Positions 21,830 through 34,200 of a stretch of 64,000 nt of DNA are shown one piece after another (position 1 is the stretch's first letter; the number at the start of each line of letters is the position of its first letter). The position numbers and the translations under genes are program-made. A model generated the notes under the pieces. That model was not told the DNA's origin. It ran no database searches and saw only the letters and a list, made by a program, of their open reading frames with translations. Origin of the DNA: Gordionus sp. m RMFG-2023. Taxonomy: Eukaryota > Nematomorpha > Gordioida > Chordodea > Parachordodidae. The DNA is taken from contig NC_088775.1 of the NCBI RefSeq assembly GCF_954871325.1, forward strand, positions 8,223,561 through 8,287,560, given 5' to 3'.

Positions 21830-24000
21830 TTTTATTTTGATGTGTGCCCAAAAAAAATTTCAAAATAAAAAAAAATTACATTCCCTCTTTTTTTGGATCC
21901 TTTCTTCTAAAATTTTTAATATTTTTCTGATAACAAGGAGGGGATTATATATAATTAGCTTCAATGTTTGAATATGTTTCAAAATGATAAAATAGTCGTA
22001 ATTAAAATATTTTTAATAAAAAAATCCACCCGATATTTTTACAAATATTTGAAAAATAAATTTATAATTTATCCAAGGAATTAGTTTCCTTTTAACTACT
22101 CAAAGCCAGTAAAGGAAGTTTTGAGAGAAAAACTCATCCCCCAAAATTTTTTTCCAAAAATTTACCACAATCTAATAATTCTTACCTGACAATTCTGGCT
22201 AAATATTATATTTCGTGGCACTCAACCATTTAAGTAAGTCTAAACACCCATCTCATAGATTTATTCATATCATTTTTTTTCAATCACCGACTGATATAAA
22301 CGCTACTTGAAAGCGATGATTTTTTAAAATATAAATAATAATTTTATGAAAAATAATAAAACTCGTGTTTGTGTATGATTATTGCCAAAAAAATAATAAA
22401 ACAGTGCACAGCGGCTGCCATTATTATTACACATATAAATAAACTTGAAATTTTCGTTTTATTGCAACATTTAGATTTTTTTTAAGTATATTTAATTTAT
22501 ACAATATTTACTATTATAGATTAAAACATTTATCATAATTAAAAGCTTAAATTATATATATTCAAAAGCAAGAAGCTGAATTATGAATTCATACAAGACC
22601 ATACAATTTTTTGAATTACTTTCATATATTATAATTTTTAAAAGAATATAAATTTTGTATTATTACTCGTATCATTAATTGTTTGTACTAAAGTGATTTT
22701 TAGATAATAATTAAAATATACATGACGAAAAATAATAAATATAATAATAATTATTATTATAAACTTTAAAAAAATCTCGAAAGATAATTATCTTCCGTAT
22801 AATTAAATCTTCATCGGACTCATTTATAAATGCATTTAAATTGATTAAACAGACAATAAAAGAATGAGCCATTCTAAATATATTCTGATAGTGTTATTAT
22901 CCGATTTAGAGAATTTAATCTATCAATAATGAAATTCATTAGTCGGGTTAAACTCAACTCATACTATTCTGATAAATTTATATTATAAATCTTATATTGT
23001 AATATATAATTTCAATTTTCTTGCTTAGTACTAGAAGAGTGATTAAAATTTTTTTATGCCTTGTACAAGCAAAAAATAACAATTTTGAGAAATATGAATT
23101 TTAAATATAAGAACATAGTTAAAATTTTGAAAGGTAGTTATTTAATTTCTGCCATAAATCAATGCACTATCAGTTGGAGAGAGGGAAAATGACTAAAGAA
23201 CATCATTAAAATTGAAAGGAGTTAGGGATTTGTAAGGCTCTATCGTCATTATAATAAATAGGAGGGGTACGAGATGTGAATGTAAAAGCTGGTAGTTAGG
23301 TATTTTCTAATTTTGAATTCCTGTCTTTGACAATTTTGATTTCCTTATTTCTTTTCAGATAAGGGGAAGAAAATAGGAGGTAGGAAAATGGTTTAGAGGA
23401 GGAGACTGGGAGTAGAAAGAAATGAGGAGTAATATAATCATTGGCTTAGGGAGATGAAGAGCCTACAACCCAATCATTAATATGCTAAAATATATTACAT
23501 TTTTATTTTTCTAAAGCTGACTTTCTTGGAATGATTGTTTTTAAAAACATTATATATTTATATAATTCAAATGTAGGTAATCAAAATATTTTTTTTTATC
23601 TAAAAAAAATCATTTGATTTAATTATCAAGACGATATAAAAATGCTTATATAAAATTAATAGGCGTAACTGGAAATGAACTTCGTAAACGAAAATTTTAA
23701 TTTTTAAAATTGTTTTTTACGATTATAAATTTTTAATTTTATAATAATAATAATGTATATTTTCTAATTTATTTTAATTCTTCAACATTTTTTGCCTATT
23801 CAACTCTCGTTCAGCAATGGAAATTTGATAATAAATTTAATTTAGGTTTTATTTTTATATAACTTTACTATACACCAACAGTCAAATTATAATCATTCAA
23901 AAAGGAAATTTAAAAATTTTAATAACTTATAGTTTAAATTTATATTTACCTACAAATCTAAAAGATAATTGATGCAATTGCCTTATACATGCTCTTTAAA
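21830..24000. other. AT-rich DNA with a purine-rich patch
   Basis: No gene recognised. Between about 23160 and 23480 the plus strand is purine-rich (GGAGGTAGGAAAATGG-type words) after a TTCCTTATTTCTTTTCAG splice-acceptor-like tract at about 23341-23358. I saw no convincing reading frame after it. Confidence 0.35.
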
Positions 24001-24006
24001 ATGTAG

Positions 24007-24141
24007 TTAAATATAAGTGAATTCAAATATGATGAAAGGATAAAAGAATTATACATGTCAGAAGCTGAAGGAAGCATTACGCAAGAGTCAAACTACAACA
24101 GGGTCAAGATAGATGTACAAAAAGAGTGCGAACAAAACTAA
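24007..24141 (+). CDS. Unidentified coding-like segment, possible last exon
   Basis: Forty-four codons are open from just after a TAG at 24004-24006 to a TAA at 24139. The TAG doubles as an AG splice acceptor. The peptide is LNISEFKYDERIKELYMSEA followed by EGSITQESNYNRVKIDVQKE and CEQN. The residue mix is charged and balanced and the patch is G+C-richer than its surroundings, which is unlike the low-complexity chance frames nearby. I do not recognise the protein. It could be a terminal exon, a relic, or chance. Confidence 0.25.
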   Translation, partial: LNISEFKYDERIKELYMSEAEGSITQESNYNRVKIDVQKECEQN

Positions 24142-24159
24142 TTTTAGTTAGTTGATTAT

Positions 24160-24243
24160 TTTGTATTTTTGCAAAATGTTTATTTATTATTTTATATTTT
24201 TGTAAAATGTTTATTTATTATTTTATATTTTTGGTAAAATTTT
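24160..24243 (+). repeat. About 32-bp AT tandem repeat
   Basis: Two full units and part of a third, with TGTTTATTTATTATTTTATA then TTTTTG(T)AAAA. Confidence 0.65.
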
Positions 24244-24462
24244 TAAAAATATTTTTAAATTATTTTGGTGAATTTGAATACCAAAATAGAATAGGATTTT
24301 TATAAAAATAAAATAAAGAATTTATTGCAATTGCTGAAATTACGAATATCAGTTAAATATACTACAGATAGCTTGTTCATGCCATATATTTAATAACATA
24401 ATGCATTATATTTCTAATAATTTCTTGCCTGAAATAGCTTTAAGTATTAATAGTGTAAAAAG

Positions 24463-24829
24463 TTAGTGCAATATTTTAAGCAATCTGCAGCAAGCAGCAA
24501 ACTAAGCAATTCCATTAAGCAAGTTACAATAACGATATGAGATTCTGTATACATCATGATATGAAGTTTCCTAATATCGTATGATGAAATGCAAGTTTAT
24601 TTGCTTAACAAACAGGAATTAAATAAATTAGCATTCATTGATATAAATATCATACACCAGTTAGATGTTAGATATTTTTTTATCATTATTCAAAGAAGGC
24701 TTAGATAATCTGAGCACAGATTCTCATTACACTCTAAATGAAGTTTATTATGGAAACAATTCAAATTGCCAACCTTCAGAAGGTGATACAGTAATTAGAA
24801 CTCTAAGATACAGGACTCGCTTTTAATAG
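24463..24829 (+). pseudogene. Degenerate coding-like island, unknown family
   Basis: Two adjoining open segments give protein-like translations. The first includes YFKQSAASSKLSNSIKQVTI and, further on, SYDEMQVYLLNKQELNKLAF. The second, from an ATG at 24665 to a TAA at 24824 (53 codons), reads MLDIFLSLFKEGLDNLSTDS, HYTLNEVYYGNNSNCQPSEG and DTVIRTLRYRTRF. The stretch as a whole is interrupted a few times. An AAG|GTGATA donor-like site occurs near 24780. I do not recognise the family. The island stands out from the AT background and lies 320 bp beyond the segment at 24007-24141, so both may belong to one decayed or spliced gene. Confidence 0.3.
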
Positions 24830-24943
24830 AAAATTTATTATGCAGCAATTACATACGTTAGGCTTAATTGTAAATCTAAATTTTAAAAGTTTTAAGCTTT
24901 ATCATACAATGAAGAAGGCAAATATATATAAAGCAATTTAAAA

Positions 24944-25039
24944 ATGCTAAATAATTTAAAATTAATTTGCATAAGAAGTGCAATTATCTTTTTAGCCTTT
25001 CTAATTCATCCTGCACACACAAAAAACATCATATTCTAA
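24944..25039 (+). CDS. Tiny ORF resembling a signal peptide
   Basis: Thirty-one codons: MLNNLKLICIRSAIIFLAFL followed by IHPAHTKNIIF. It has a short N-terminus with two basic residues, a hydrophobic core (SAIIFLAFLI) and an AHT cleavage-like end, so it looks like a secretion signal. A TATA-like TATATATAAAG lies 20 bp upstream. There is no continuing mature protein and no donor site at the end, so it may be a first exon that has lost its partner, or chance. Confidence 0.18.
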   Translation: MLNNLKLICIRSAIIFLAFLIHPAHTKNIIF

Positions 25040-26039
25040 ATGAAACATTCAGAAAATTTCAAGATTATTCTTTTTTCGTTCTCTAATTACAATCTTTTAA
25101 AATTAATCTTTATTAAATTTATATGAAACATGGAGATTTTTAAGCCATTGAAAGTAACATGTATAATTCCTTTATTTTTATTTTTTAATGAATTCTTCTT
25201 AAAAGCATCATAATATAATATTACTATCATTTTCGTAGATTGCTGCTAAAATATATTTTTTAAAAAATAGAAAAACCCGAAATAATCCAAAGAAATTATA
25301 AATTTTATTTATGTCAATATTCCTTCTAATTTAAACTCATTTATGGACGCTAGACTTTTTTTTGTAATGAACATTTAAATAGAAAACCATAGATTAAATA
25401 AGATGATGATCTTTTAAAATTTATTTTTCAGGCCTTGGCATTAGGGAATTCGTTAGTTCTTGCACATTTTCCTAATTAATTTTGAATTGCTATTTCTATT
25501 CAATACTTATATAAAAATATATTGTGTACTCAAATTTGGTAAGATGAGTGCTAGAGTTAAATTATTCAAAACAAATTAGATTATTAGAAGCAAAAATATA
25601 ATTAATATCCTATTATAATAATAAACCTCAAAATATAGTCACCTCTCTCTATAAAAATTATTCCTACGGCTAAGATATATACCTATTATATAATATCTTA
25701 CTTTATAGTTTAAAAATTATTATGAGTGAATATAAAATTTTATAAAATGGATTTGAAAGCCAATTTTTTATTTCTGAGTAGAAGTAAATCTCTAAAAATT
25801 GAAATATTAATTTCAAACAAAGGTGATAATAATATTTTTTAAATATTGCCTTAATCAAATTTTATTTTTTGGAGGCTTATTTTTATCAGTTTACAGGGTT
25901 GGCAATATTTGTGATTTTTATTTTTTTTTATTAAATCGCAATTATTTTGATTTAAATTACGATTTAAACCTAATACGAATATTTCAATTAGAGAAGTTGC
26001 AGAATTAGATTGAAAAATATAATTATCATTTTTTAAAAC

Positions 26040-26385
26040 TGTTACATTATAGGAATTTATAAATTAAAATATTGGTTATTGAATAGTATTTTATTTTTAT
26101 ATTGCATACATTCATTATATTTTTATTTGGTTAGGAATTCAAATTCAACTTGTATTACTTTTTATGAATTCAAATTTATCTTTTCAATTCAACTTTTTAT
26201 TTTTGTAATTCAACTTATATTACTTATTATTTTTCGTAACCTTACTTTTTGTTTTTATATATATTCTAATTTATATTTTAGAAAATGTATATATACCTTA
26301 AGAAAAAAAAAAGAAGTTAGTTAATAAAATATATTTTTACTGACTCGCACCTCGCACCATATCGTTAGTATCCATATTCTTTGCA
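26040..26385 (+). repeat. 5' LTR
   Basis: 346 bp beginning TGTTACATTA and ending ATTCTTTGCA, next to the primer-binding-site-like TGG. Open frames inside it (for example 26079-26324) are low-complexity and repeated in the other LTR; they are not genes. Confidence 0.88.
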
Positions 26386-26399
26386 TGGTGTCCCTTGGG

Positions 26400-26640
26400 T
26401 GGTGGACTAGAAAAAGATGACTACCTATTGTGACGACTATCTAACATATAGAGACTGCTTTACCTATTGAAATGACTACCTTATCTATTGATATGACTAC
26501 CTATTGTGTATCTAACCTATAGAGACTGCTTAACCTATGGAGATGACTACCTATTGAGATGACTATCTTATCTATTGTGACTGCCTAATCTATTGATATG
26601 ACTAATGCCTAATCTATGGAGATGACCAAGAATCAAACCT
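26400..26640 (+). repeat. Internal short tandem repeats
   Basis: Repeated words of the type GATGACTACCTATTG, GAGACTGCTTAACCTAT and GACTGCCTAATCTATTG alternate through this part of the LTR element's interior. A second group with CTAAAACGCGAAAA words lies at 27333-27415. Confidence 0.65.
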
Positions 26641-27714
26641 TAGCACGTTCTTTCATGCAAAAAGCTTCTTTCTTTATGGTGTCCTGGCTCTGGATGTTGG
26701 ACTGGAATATGATAACCAGCACCTAACCTAATGTGACAACCTAGAAAGAACTGATATGGAAGTTGAACGATAGGTTATGAATTCTATTTTGTGAGACCAA
26801 TGATGATTACTTATTATTCTAATCCACGTAAGAAGAAAAGATATTATAAATTAAGATTTTATGCCAGGATTAAGGCATGTTATAAATTTTTAAAATCACT
26901 AAAATATAAAATCATAATGGATATATTTGAACACACAAAATCCCTTTAAAAAATTATTTATAATTTCTTAGTGAAATATTGATACTAAAATGTAAAATCA
27001 TAATGGATATAGACCACACAAAAAGCCTTTAAAAAATTATTTACTTAAATTCTTATTGATATTTTTTGATTTCTTGAATGATGACCAATTGTTGTAAACC
27101 TAAAGATGAATTCTTTGATATAAAACATATGTAAATAACCCTTATAAGTAATACTTAATATGATAAAAATATTTTTGAAATAAAGCTTTTGAAGATAAGT
27201 GGTTATGTTACATCTTCATTTTAGATAAATATTTAAATGATGATTTTTTATTTAAAGAGAGGGAAATGTGAATAATATTTTATTTGCATATTTTAACCTC
27301 GGAGATTGAATATAAATAAAATAAATTAAATACTAAAACGCAAAAATTAATTAAACACTAAAACGCGAAAAAATAAAAGTCATTAAAACGCGAAAATTTA
27401 AAACGCTAAAAATATAACAATCTTATTGATTTATCATTCTTCACTTATTTTCATATTTTGATGAACTATTATTTCTTATTATTCGCAACTTACTGATGAT
27501 AATAATGATTTTGAAAAATGATAATAATATCAACGACACGATTTGTAAAACATTCGATATGGATATCAAGCTCACGATTTAAACAAAAACGAACAAACAA
27601 CGATTTGGACAAGCCAACGATTAGTGACTTATGCAACATTGACAACCAAAACGATAAACCACTTGAACAACAAACTCTTAGATGAAATTATGGGAAGGCT
27701 TGTAGGAGTGAGAA

Positions 27715-28060
27715 TGTTACATTATAGGAATTTATAAATTAAAATATTGGTTATTGAATAGTATTTTATTTTTATATTGCATACATTCATTATATTTTTA
27801 TTTGGTTAGGAATTCAAATTCAACTTGTATTACTTTTTATGAATTCAAATTTATCTTTTCAATTCAACTTTTTATTTTTGTAATTCAACTTATATTACTT
27901 ATTATTTTTCGTAACCTTACTTTTTGTTTTTATATATATTCTAATTTATATTTTAGAAAATGTATATATACCTTAAGAAAAGAAAAAGAAGTTAGTTAAT
28001 AAAATATATTTTTACTGACTCGCACCTCGCACCATATCGTTAGTATCCATATTCTTTGAA
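27715..28060 (+). repeat. 3' LTR
   Basis: 346 bp, collinear with the 5' LTR and the same length, followed by the AAAAC duplication. Confidence 0.88.
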
Positions 28061-28065
28061 AAAAC

Positions 28066-29605
28066 CTTATTATAGTATTTCTTTGTAAGTAAAAAAATTT
28101 AATGCCAATATTCCTTTAACATTTACAAATGCATCAAAATTTAATTAATTTAGATATAACAGGTGATTTATAAATTTCAAATATAATTAAGATTATAATT
28201 TTTTTTTTTGAATTTGTTTATATAAATATATTTTAGTTCATACTTTAAGATTTGGCATTAACGATTTGTTTGTTCATTCATGATTCCTTATAAATTTTGA
28301 ATGGTCTAGTTTTGTGAAAACCTACTCTTCGGTTCTATCAATTAAAATTAAATGCAATTGATGGCTAATCAATTTAAAATTATAATTTATAAATATCTCT
28401 TATAATGCATTAATATTGAATAAAAGTGTATATAATAAATTTATTATTAGATAATGGAATAAAATTTGTCATCTTTTAGAAAAACATTATTAAAATATAA
28501 GGATAATTTTTGTAGGTACTTGTACCTAATCTTATAGACTCAATATACTCGAACTATGATTCTAAATCGAGTTTCTTATCATAAGAATAAAATTTAAGGT
28601 TTAAATAAAAAATTAATATGAATATTATAAATTTTTTAAAAAAAATAACACCTTTGATGCAGCAGAAAGTCATTGCAAAAATAAGGGTAATTGGTAGAAA
28701 TTGCATTTTAAAAAATTTTAGTGGTTTAATTTTTTTATTAAGTATTGTATTAGTATTATTAATTATTTTTATAATTCAGAAATAAATTCAAATTTTAAAA
28801 AATTTATAATAATATCTTTGTAAATGAACGTATTATATATTATTTATTATTTTAAATTGTTATTTCTTAAGTAAAAATATCAACATTTTCTAGGAATTTA
28901 TTAGTAATAGAAGTATAAATTAAAATATTAATCCTTTAACCTCCTCTTATTTTATGCTGAACTCTGTTTATGTTAGGTTTCATGCACTTAATTTTGATTT
29001 AAATTTTTAATTGATTGCTTTTTAAATTAATTAAAAATTATTTACTTTTTCAAAATTAATCTCATTCTAATTATATCGTTTGAAAACATGTTTGCATGAA
29101 ACAAATAATAATTGAATAAATTTTAGGATTATTACCTATTATAAATTTTTAAAAGCAAAAATATAAGAAAAAAAATATGCAATACAAGGTATTATTATAC
29201 ATTAGTACAAAAATTTTTTAAATTTTTTAAAAAAAATCATACAATGTATAAAAGTTATTTCTAATGTTTATAATTAACAAAATAAAAATATTTTTTCAGA
29301 TGTTATTATTCCCTATTTGTTATACGGGAGAGGAAAATGTTAAAATATGAAAGTTTATTATAACTCGCTTTGATAAAAATAAATATACAGTATAAATACC
29401 TATCTAGGAAATAAACATTTATTTTATGATTAGCATGAATAATTTAACATGTCCATAATAACTAGAATTGATAATTTAATAGCTCACAGGTTAAACCCTT
29501 CTATCTATTATATATCAACTTATAATTAAAAAGATACCGTTATTTCTTCTTTAATATTGATATTCCATATGTTAAAATAATATAAAAGTTATTAGTTAAT
29601 TAAAA
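28066..29605. other. AT-rich DNA, nothing recognised
   Basis: No gene, repeat end or motif recognised. Confidence 0.45.
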
Positions 29606-29803
29606 AAGTGTTATTATTTGGCTGGTTTTGGGTCAATTTTTAAAAACTGAATGATTAGGATTTTAGTAGTCAAAATAATTTTATGTAAGCTTCGAGATTT
29701 AGCTACTTGATGACAGAAATGTTTGGATCTCTATTTGCCAAATCTCGAAGCTTACATAATAATAGATTGTCTAAAATTTTTATCGGGCCGTTTAACAACA
29801 CTA
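29606..29803. mobile_element. hAT-type MITE copy
   Basis: Right terminus GGGCCGTTTAACAACACTA; the left terminus is a decayed AAGTGTTATTATTTGGC. The flanks read AATTAAAA on the left and AATTAAAA overlapping the last base on the right, a likely 8-bp duplication. Inside, TATGTAAGCTTCGAGATTT and AAATCTCGAAGCTTACATA form a long inverted pair (about 29683 and 29745). Confidence 0.7.
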
Positions 29804-31180
29804 ATTAAAATGTAAACATTAATATACTAGCATTATAAAATTTATATTGAAATTTCCCAATTTTTGATTGAAAAATCAAATCAATATGATTATTTTCTTT
29901 ATTATCCTTAGATTTATATATTATTTTATTAACCTTTCTTTATAATCAGTTTTAGGGCAATAGAAACCTAATCTAGGTATTTACTGTAATTACATCCATA
30001 TTTAAATATGTAAAAATGTAGAATTATTACATATAACTTGACTTGTAAAAGTTATCATAACTAGAATAGCCTTAAATCTATAAGACAATAATTTACCCTT
30101 GAAATAATTAAATATGTAATATTTAATTATATCATATTGAGTAGCTGATTTAAACAATTGGCTAACTTAGGCAAATTCTTTATAAATCTTAAATTAGATT
30201 ATAAATATAGGTAATCCCTATCCCTTCCTAAAAAATTTATTTAAATTATTTCTGTAGGTTAATATTTTTATTTCCTTCACATTTTTTAATACTTCGACTC
30301 TTTTATTACGTCATTGATTTCTGTATATTCCATAAACATATTTATAGTAATATGTTTATTAAATTGTACTTCGTTTTCCATGGCAAAGTTTGATAGAAAT
30401 AAGAGATACAAGATTCTTATTTGGTGTCAAAATGATTTAATTGATGATGAAAAAATTTGATATTTTTCAGAATCAATTGTACAAAATAATCATGATTATA
30501 AAATAAATTGATATGGCAGAGGTAATTTCGTAATATTCAAGATTAATCATACCGACAAGTTTTCAAGAAAGACTAAGTAAAATGTATATTATATATATTT
30601 ATAATTGGCCGCCATGGTGAATGCTAATGTTCAAATTGATTCCACAAATCATAAACAATTTTAAATCTAAACATTATGTTAAATGTCAGTCAAGTCTTTA
30701 AACCATGGGTGATATCTCAATGCTCCTCAAACTATTTCTTAACAATAATATTATTCCCATAATTAATACAATAATTATTTTGATTTGTGCCGAACAATGC
30801 TTTACCCCGTTTATTCTTCATAGACAATCAAAAATGTGGAGTTATTAGTGGGATGTGGTTAATATAATATAATAGCCTTAACCATCATCTTACAAATAAG
30901 CGAAATTTTTTAAACCCGGAATAATTATTCCAAAAATTACTAGCTTTATTAATAAATATAATGGCTAATTTTAGGTAAAATTTTATAAATTCCTCAAATA
31001 AATTTTGATTATTCATTTTTATTGTCTTTTATTTAGCTTATAATTCCTTCCTATTATTCTAACATCTTCATCGTATTTTGAAAGCTTCATATATTCCCAT
31101 TCTATTTACATATACACAGTTAATGCTTTATTAAATACATAAAGATAAAAAGGAGTTTTGTTAATTTATTCCACGGTTTA
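29804..31180. other. AT-rich DNA with one short ORF
   Basis: Nothing recognised except a 26-codon frame at 30380-30460 (MAKFDRNKRYKILIWCQNDL) in a favourable CCATGGC context. Its upstream register is also open. I cannot assign it. Confidence 0.25.
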
Positions 31181-31185
31181 TTTGG

Positions 31186-31280
31186 CACTCAGGGTTTCGT
31201 GGTCCATTGGTTAATAATGGAATTACTATTTAAAAAGAAAGCGACTCCCATATTTTAATATTAGTATCAAATTCACATGG
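31186..31280 (+). repeat. Possible tRNA-derived SINE head or tRNA relic
   Basis: GGTTTCGTGGTCCATTGGTT has the form of a tRNA 5' end with a pol III A-box (TGGTCCATTGG). A later AAGCGACTCC and AGTATCAAATTC resemble the T-arm region and a decayed B-box. The spacing is too long for a functional tRNA, and no 3' poly-repeat tail was seen. Confidence 0.25.
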
Positions 31281-34200
31281 TAAACATTTAATCGTGAAAA
31301 TATATCTCTGATAGTCAAAGATTAAACCTATAATAAAAAAAAAAATCTTGATTCAGCGATGAATTTAACATTGAACCATTATAATACATCTCATCATTCG
31401 TGTGGGTTTATATTAGTATTTTTAACTTTTGAAACCTGATAGAAGAGAATTTATTGAATGTAAGAATAAATATATTGGTTTTTACCGAACTATGCCGCAT
31501 GACCCTTTAACCGATGTCGATTAAAAATTGGAGCTAATTATGACGTGTCTTTTTATATTGTGTCTGCTTACCAGAAGAAATATTTCAGAATAATATGAGA
31601 TTTTATTAAAGGGTTAATTGAATATGTTCAGAATATGACTGCAACAAAAAAAGGTCTATAGGAATTTTTTTTTAAAGTTTATAATAAATTTAAGAAATAA
31701 CTTGATAGTAAAACATATTTACTATGGTTATTCTTAAAAAATATTAGGTTCGAATAAGGAATCATTCTAAAAATTGTTAAGCATGATAATCGATTCTTTG
31801 GAACCAAGAATATTAATGTTGATTGTAGTTAAAGGCAAGATTAGGAAGAGTTTACTTAATAGAAAAATTTTCCCTTTAGTTAAAAAATAAAAACATATAC
31901 AACAATAGCTATTATAGAGGATTGGTTAATAATTACCTTAGAAATTGGATAAAAATAAATATGGCACCAGTAGAGTAGAATGGAAAAGACGCAACATGAT
32001 ACTGAAAAGTTCCTTGGCGAGAAATCTTAAATAATAGGATATGAAAATGGTTGGGGAAATGATAGCTGAATGATTAAATACGCATCATCACCCTCGCATA
32101 ATGCTGAGTAAAGGAAACTCATAATTAAATGTTTTTATAGCTATGATCAGCTCATTATGAGGGAATAGTGTCATAAATCAAATTCAAATTTTTTTGATCC
32201 AAGCATCAAGCGGTTTATTTATTGAATTCATAATGTGAACACTTTTATTTTCTCTTCCTCTTTTCCCCTTTTTTTATTCTTAAGGTAAATAAGAATTTTA
32301 AAAGATTTATTCTTATTAAAATTATACAGAAGTTTTAAATTTAAATTAATTTAATAAAAACATTATATTTACAATTTTACTAAACATTCAAGCCTTTCAA
32401 AAATTAACAATAGCCTAATTTTTCAATTATATTATAATTTTGTTATTTCCCTATTAAATTTTATCTTCAAATGGATAGAGTTAAGACTAAGGATATGAAA
32501 AAAAACGTTATTCATTCTGATTTATAATTTAATTAATATAACAATCCTCATGAAAAATGGGAATTATTCTATCAATATTTTGTCCCAAATTTTTATTATT
32601 ACAAATATCATATATATCTAATATTTTATTGAAAATTTCTTGTTAACACAATCATTTTACAATTTTCCCCTTTTATTAAATTGCCATATTACAAAATATT
32701 AACATTTATATAATTTTTTTTTAAATTTTTTTAAAATACCATTGCTTGATTTTGTTATCTGTTTTTTCCCTTTTTATATATGATTATTTTTGGTTTTTAT
32801 ATTGTTTTTTTTACATCTTTATGTAAGAATAATAAATAAATATTCGAAAATCATTATTAACAGATCTAAGACAGAAAAACTCAAAGAAAGGCAGCAAATT
32901 AAGTAGCCATAAGTCAATCCACTATTTGGCAAGAGAAATATGCTTTTGGGCTCACTCAAAAAGAAGATATTTAAGAATTACTACTTCAAAAGATTAAATT
33001 CTCGATATGTCACTCTTTCAAAAACATTGGTATGATTTATACAATTGAAAAATAGGTATTAACCAAGTGGATTCAATGTATATTCCTTCTATAAGATAAA
33101 CAATTAAAAATTTTGTTTCATCACATTATTTCTTATGGCCCCAAAAAAACATTTTTAACAATATTACGAAAGAAAATAAATGGGTAAATTAGACTTTTGA
33201 CATACGTAAATTTGACAAAAAGGCAATGCGACTACACGATTAATGGTGAAACTAAATTTTATATAGATTTTGGGACAATATAAGATAACAGGAATATAAG
33301 CATAAACTATTTATGATTGCTGATAAATATCAAATTTCCAGCTTGGATATTCTATTTATAAATAATATAATAAATATAATGATATCTCCAATGATTTTAT
33401 TTGTATCCTTAATTCATTTATTAGGACATAAAGCAAATTAAACTTTCAAGCAAGATGGATCTAATATAATAATTTTAAAAAAATTTTCATGAATATATTT
33501 GAGATATATAAATTCTGCCCATTTTTATAAACTAAAAAAATTATCGTGCTTGAAATTTTCATAGCTACTTATTTATTTTAGATCAAATTTCTCCCGATGT
33601 AAAAAACTTTTATTCAAAAATAATAAATTCCTTTTAAATATATATATATTAAAATATGATAAACGAATATGAATCCCAATTATGAAACAATTAAAGCAAA
33701 ATTATTTCTATTCTAGTCATTCGTTTTCTTTTGATGTTGATGATTTGAAAGTTGTGTCTTTATAAAATAATACAGTTAAATAGTATTTATATATAGGAAT
33801 ATATACAAATTTAAGTATACAAATCATTATAAAATAATATAAAATAAAATGAAATAAATTTTATTCGTTATTTTTACTTTCTAATCTTGGGGTTGGTAAG
33901 ACCACTACTTGATAAAAATAGTTTTAATTTATATTTTTATATGTATATTTATTACGTATATATTATTTTAATTTTATCTATTATGAACAAAATATGAACA
34001 ATTCTTATGAATGATAGCTTTGGTATAATATAAAAACTAAAATATAAATTAATGAAGATTTATAAGAATCGTTAAATGCTTTGCGATTTCATGTCTTACA
34101 TAAATTATAGTCATTTTAGTTCTTACTCTAAAATAAATTCTTAACACATACTAAGTATCATCATTTAGACAGAGATTGTGCAAATTTGTCTTACTATTTT

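Larger units (their letters stand above)
26040..28060 (+). mobile_element. Non-autonomous LTR retroelement, young-looking
   Basis: Two 346-bp direct repeats (26040-26385 and 27715-28060) begin TGTTACATTATAGG. They flank a 1329-bp interior, and the whole is bracketed by the 5-bp duplication AAAAC (26035-26039 and 28061-28065). Directly after the first LTR comes TGGTGTCCCTTGGG, a TGG-starting primer-binding-site-like sequence. Before the second LTR is a purine-rich GGAGTGAGAA. The interior carries no recognisable gag or pol, only tandem short repeats, so the element is structurally whole but coding-free, like a TRIM/LARD. The LTRs are almost identical, so insertion is recent compared with everything else in the window. 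The superfamily cannot be told. Confidence 0.88.

Noticed and set aside
25823-26008. 61-codon frame upstream of the LTR element
   Set aside because: Low-complexity hydrophobic peptide, no domain, no conserved neighbour.
26079-26324. 81-codon frame, repeated at 27754
   Set aside because: It lies inside the LTRs and is repeated because the LTRs are; the peptide is Phe/Ile/Tyr-rich without a domain.
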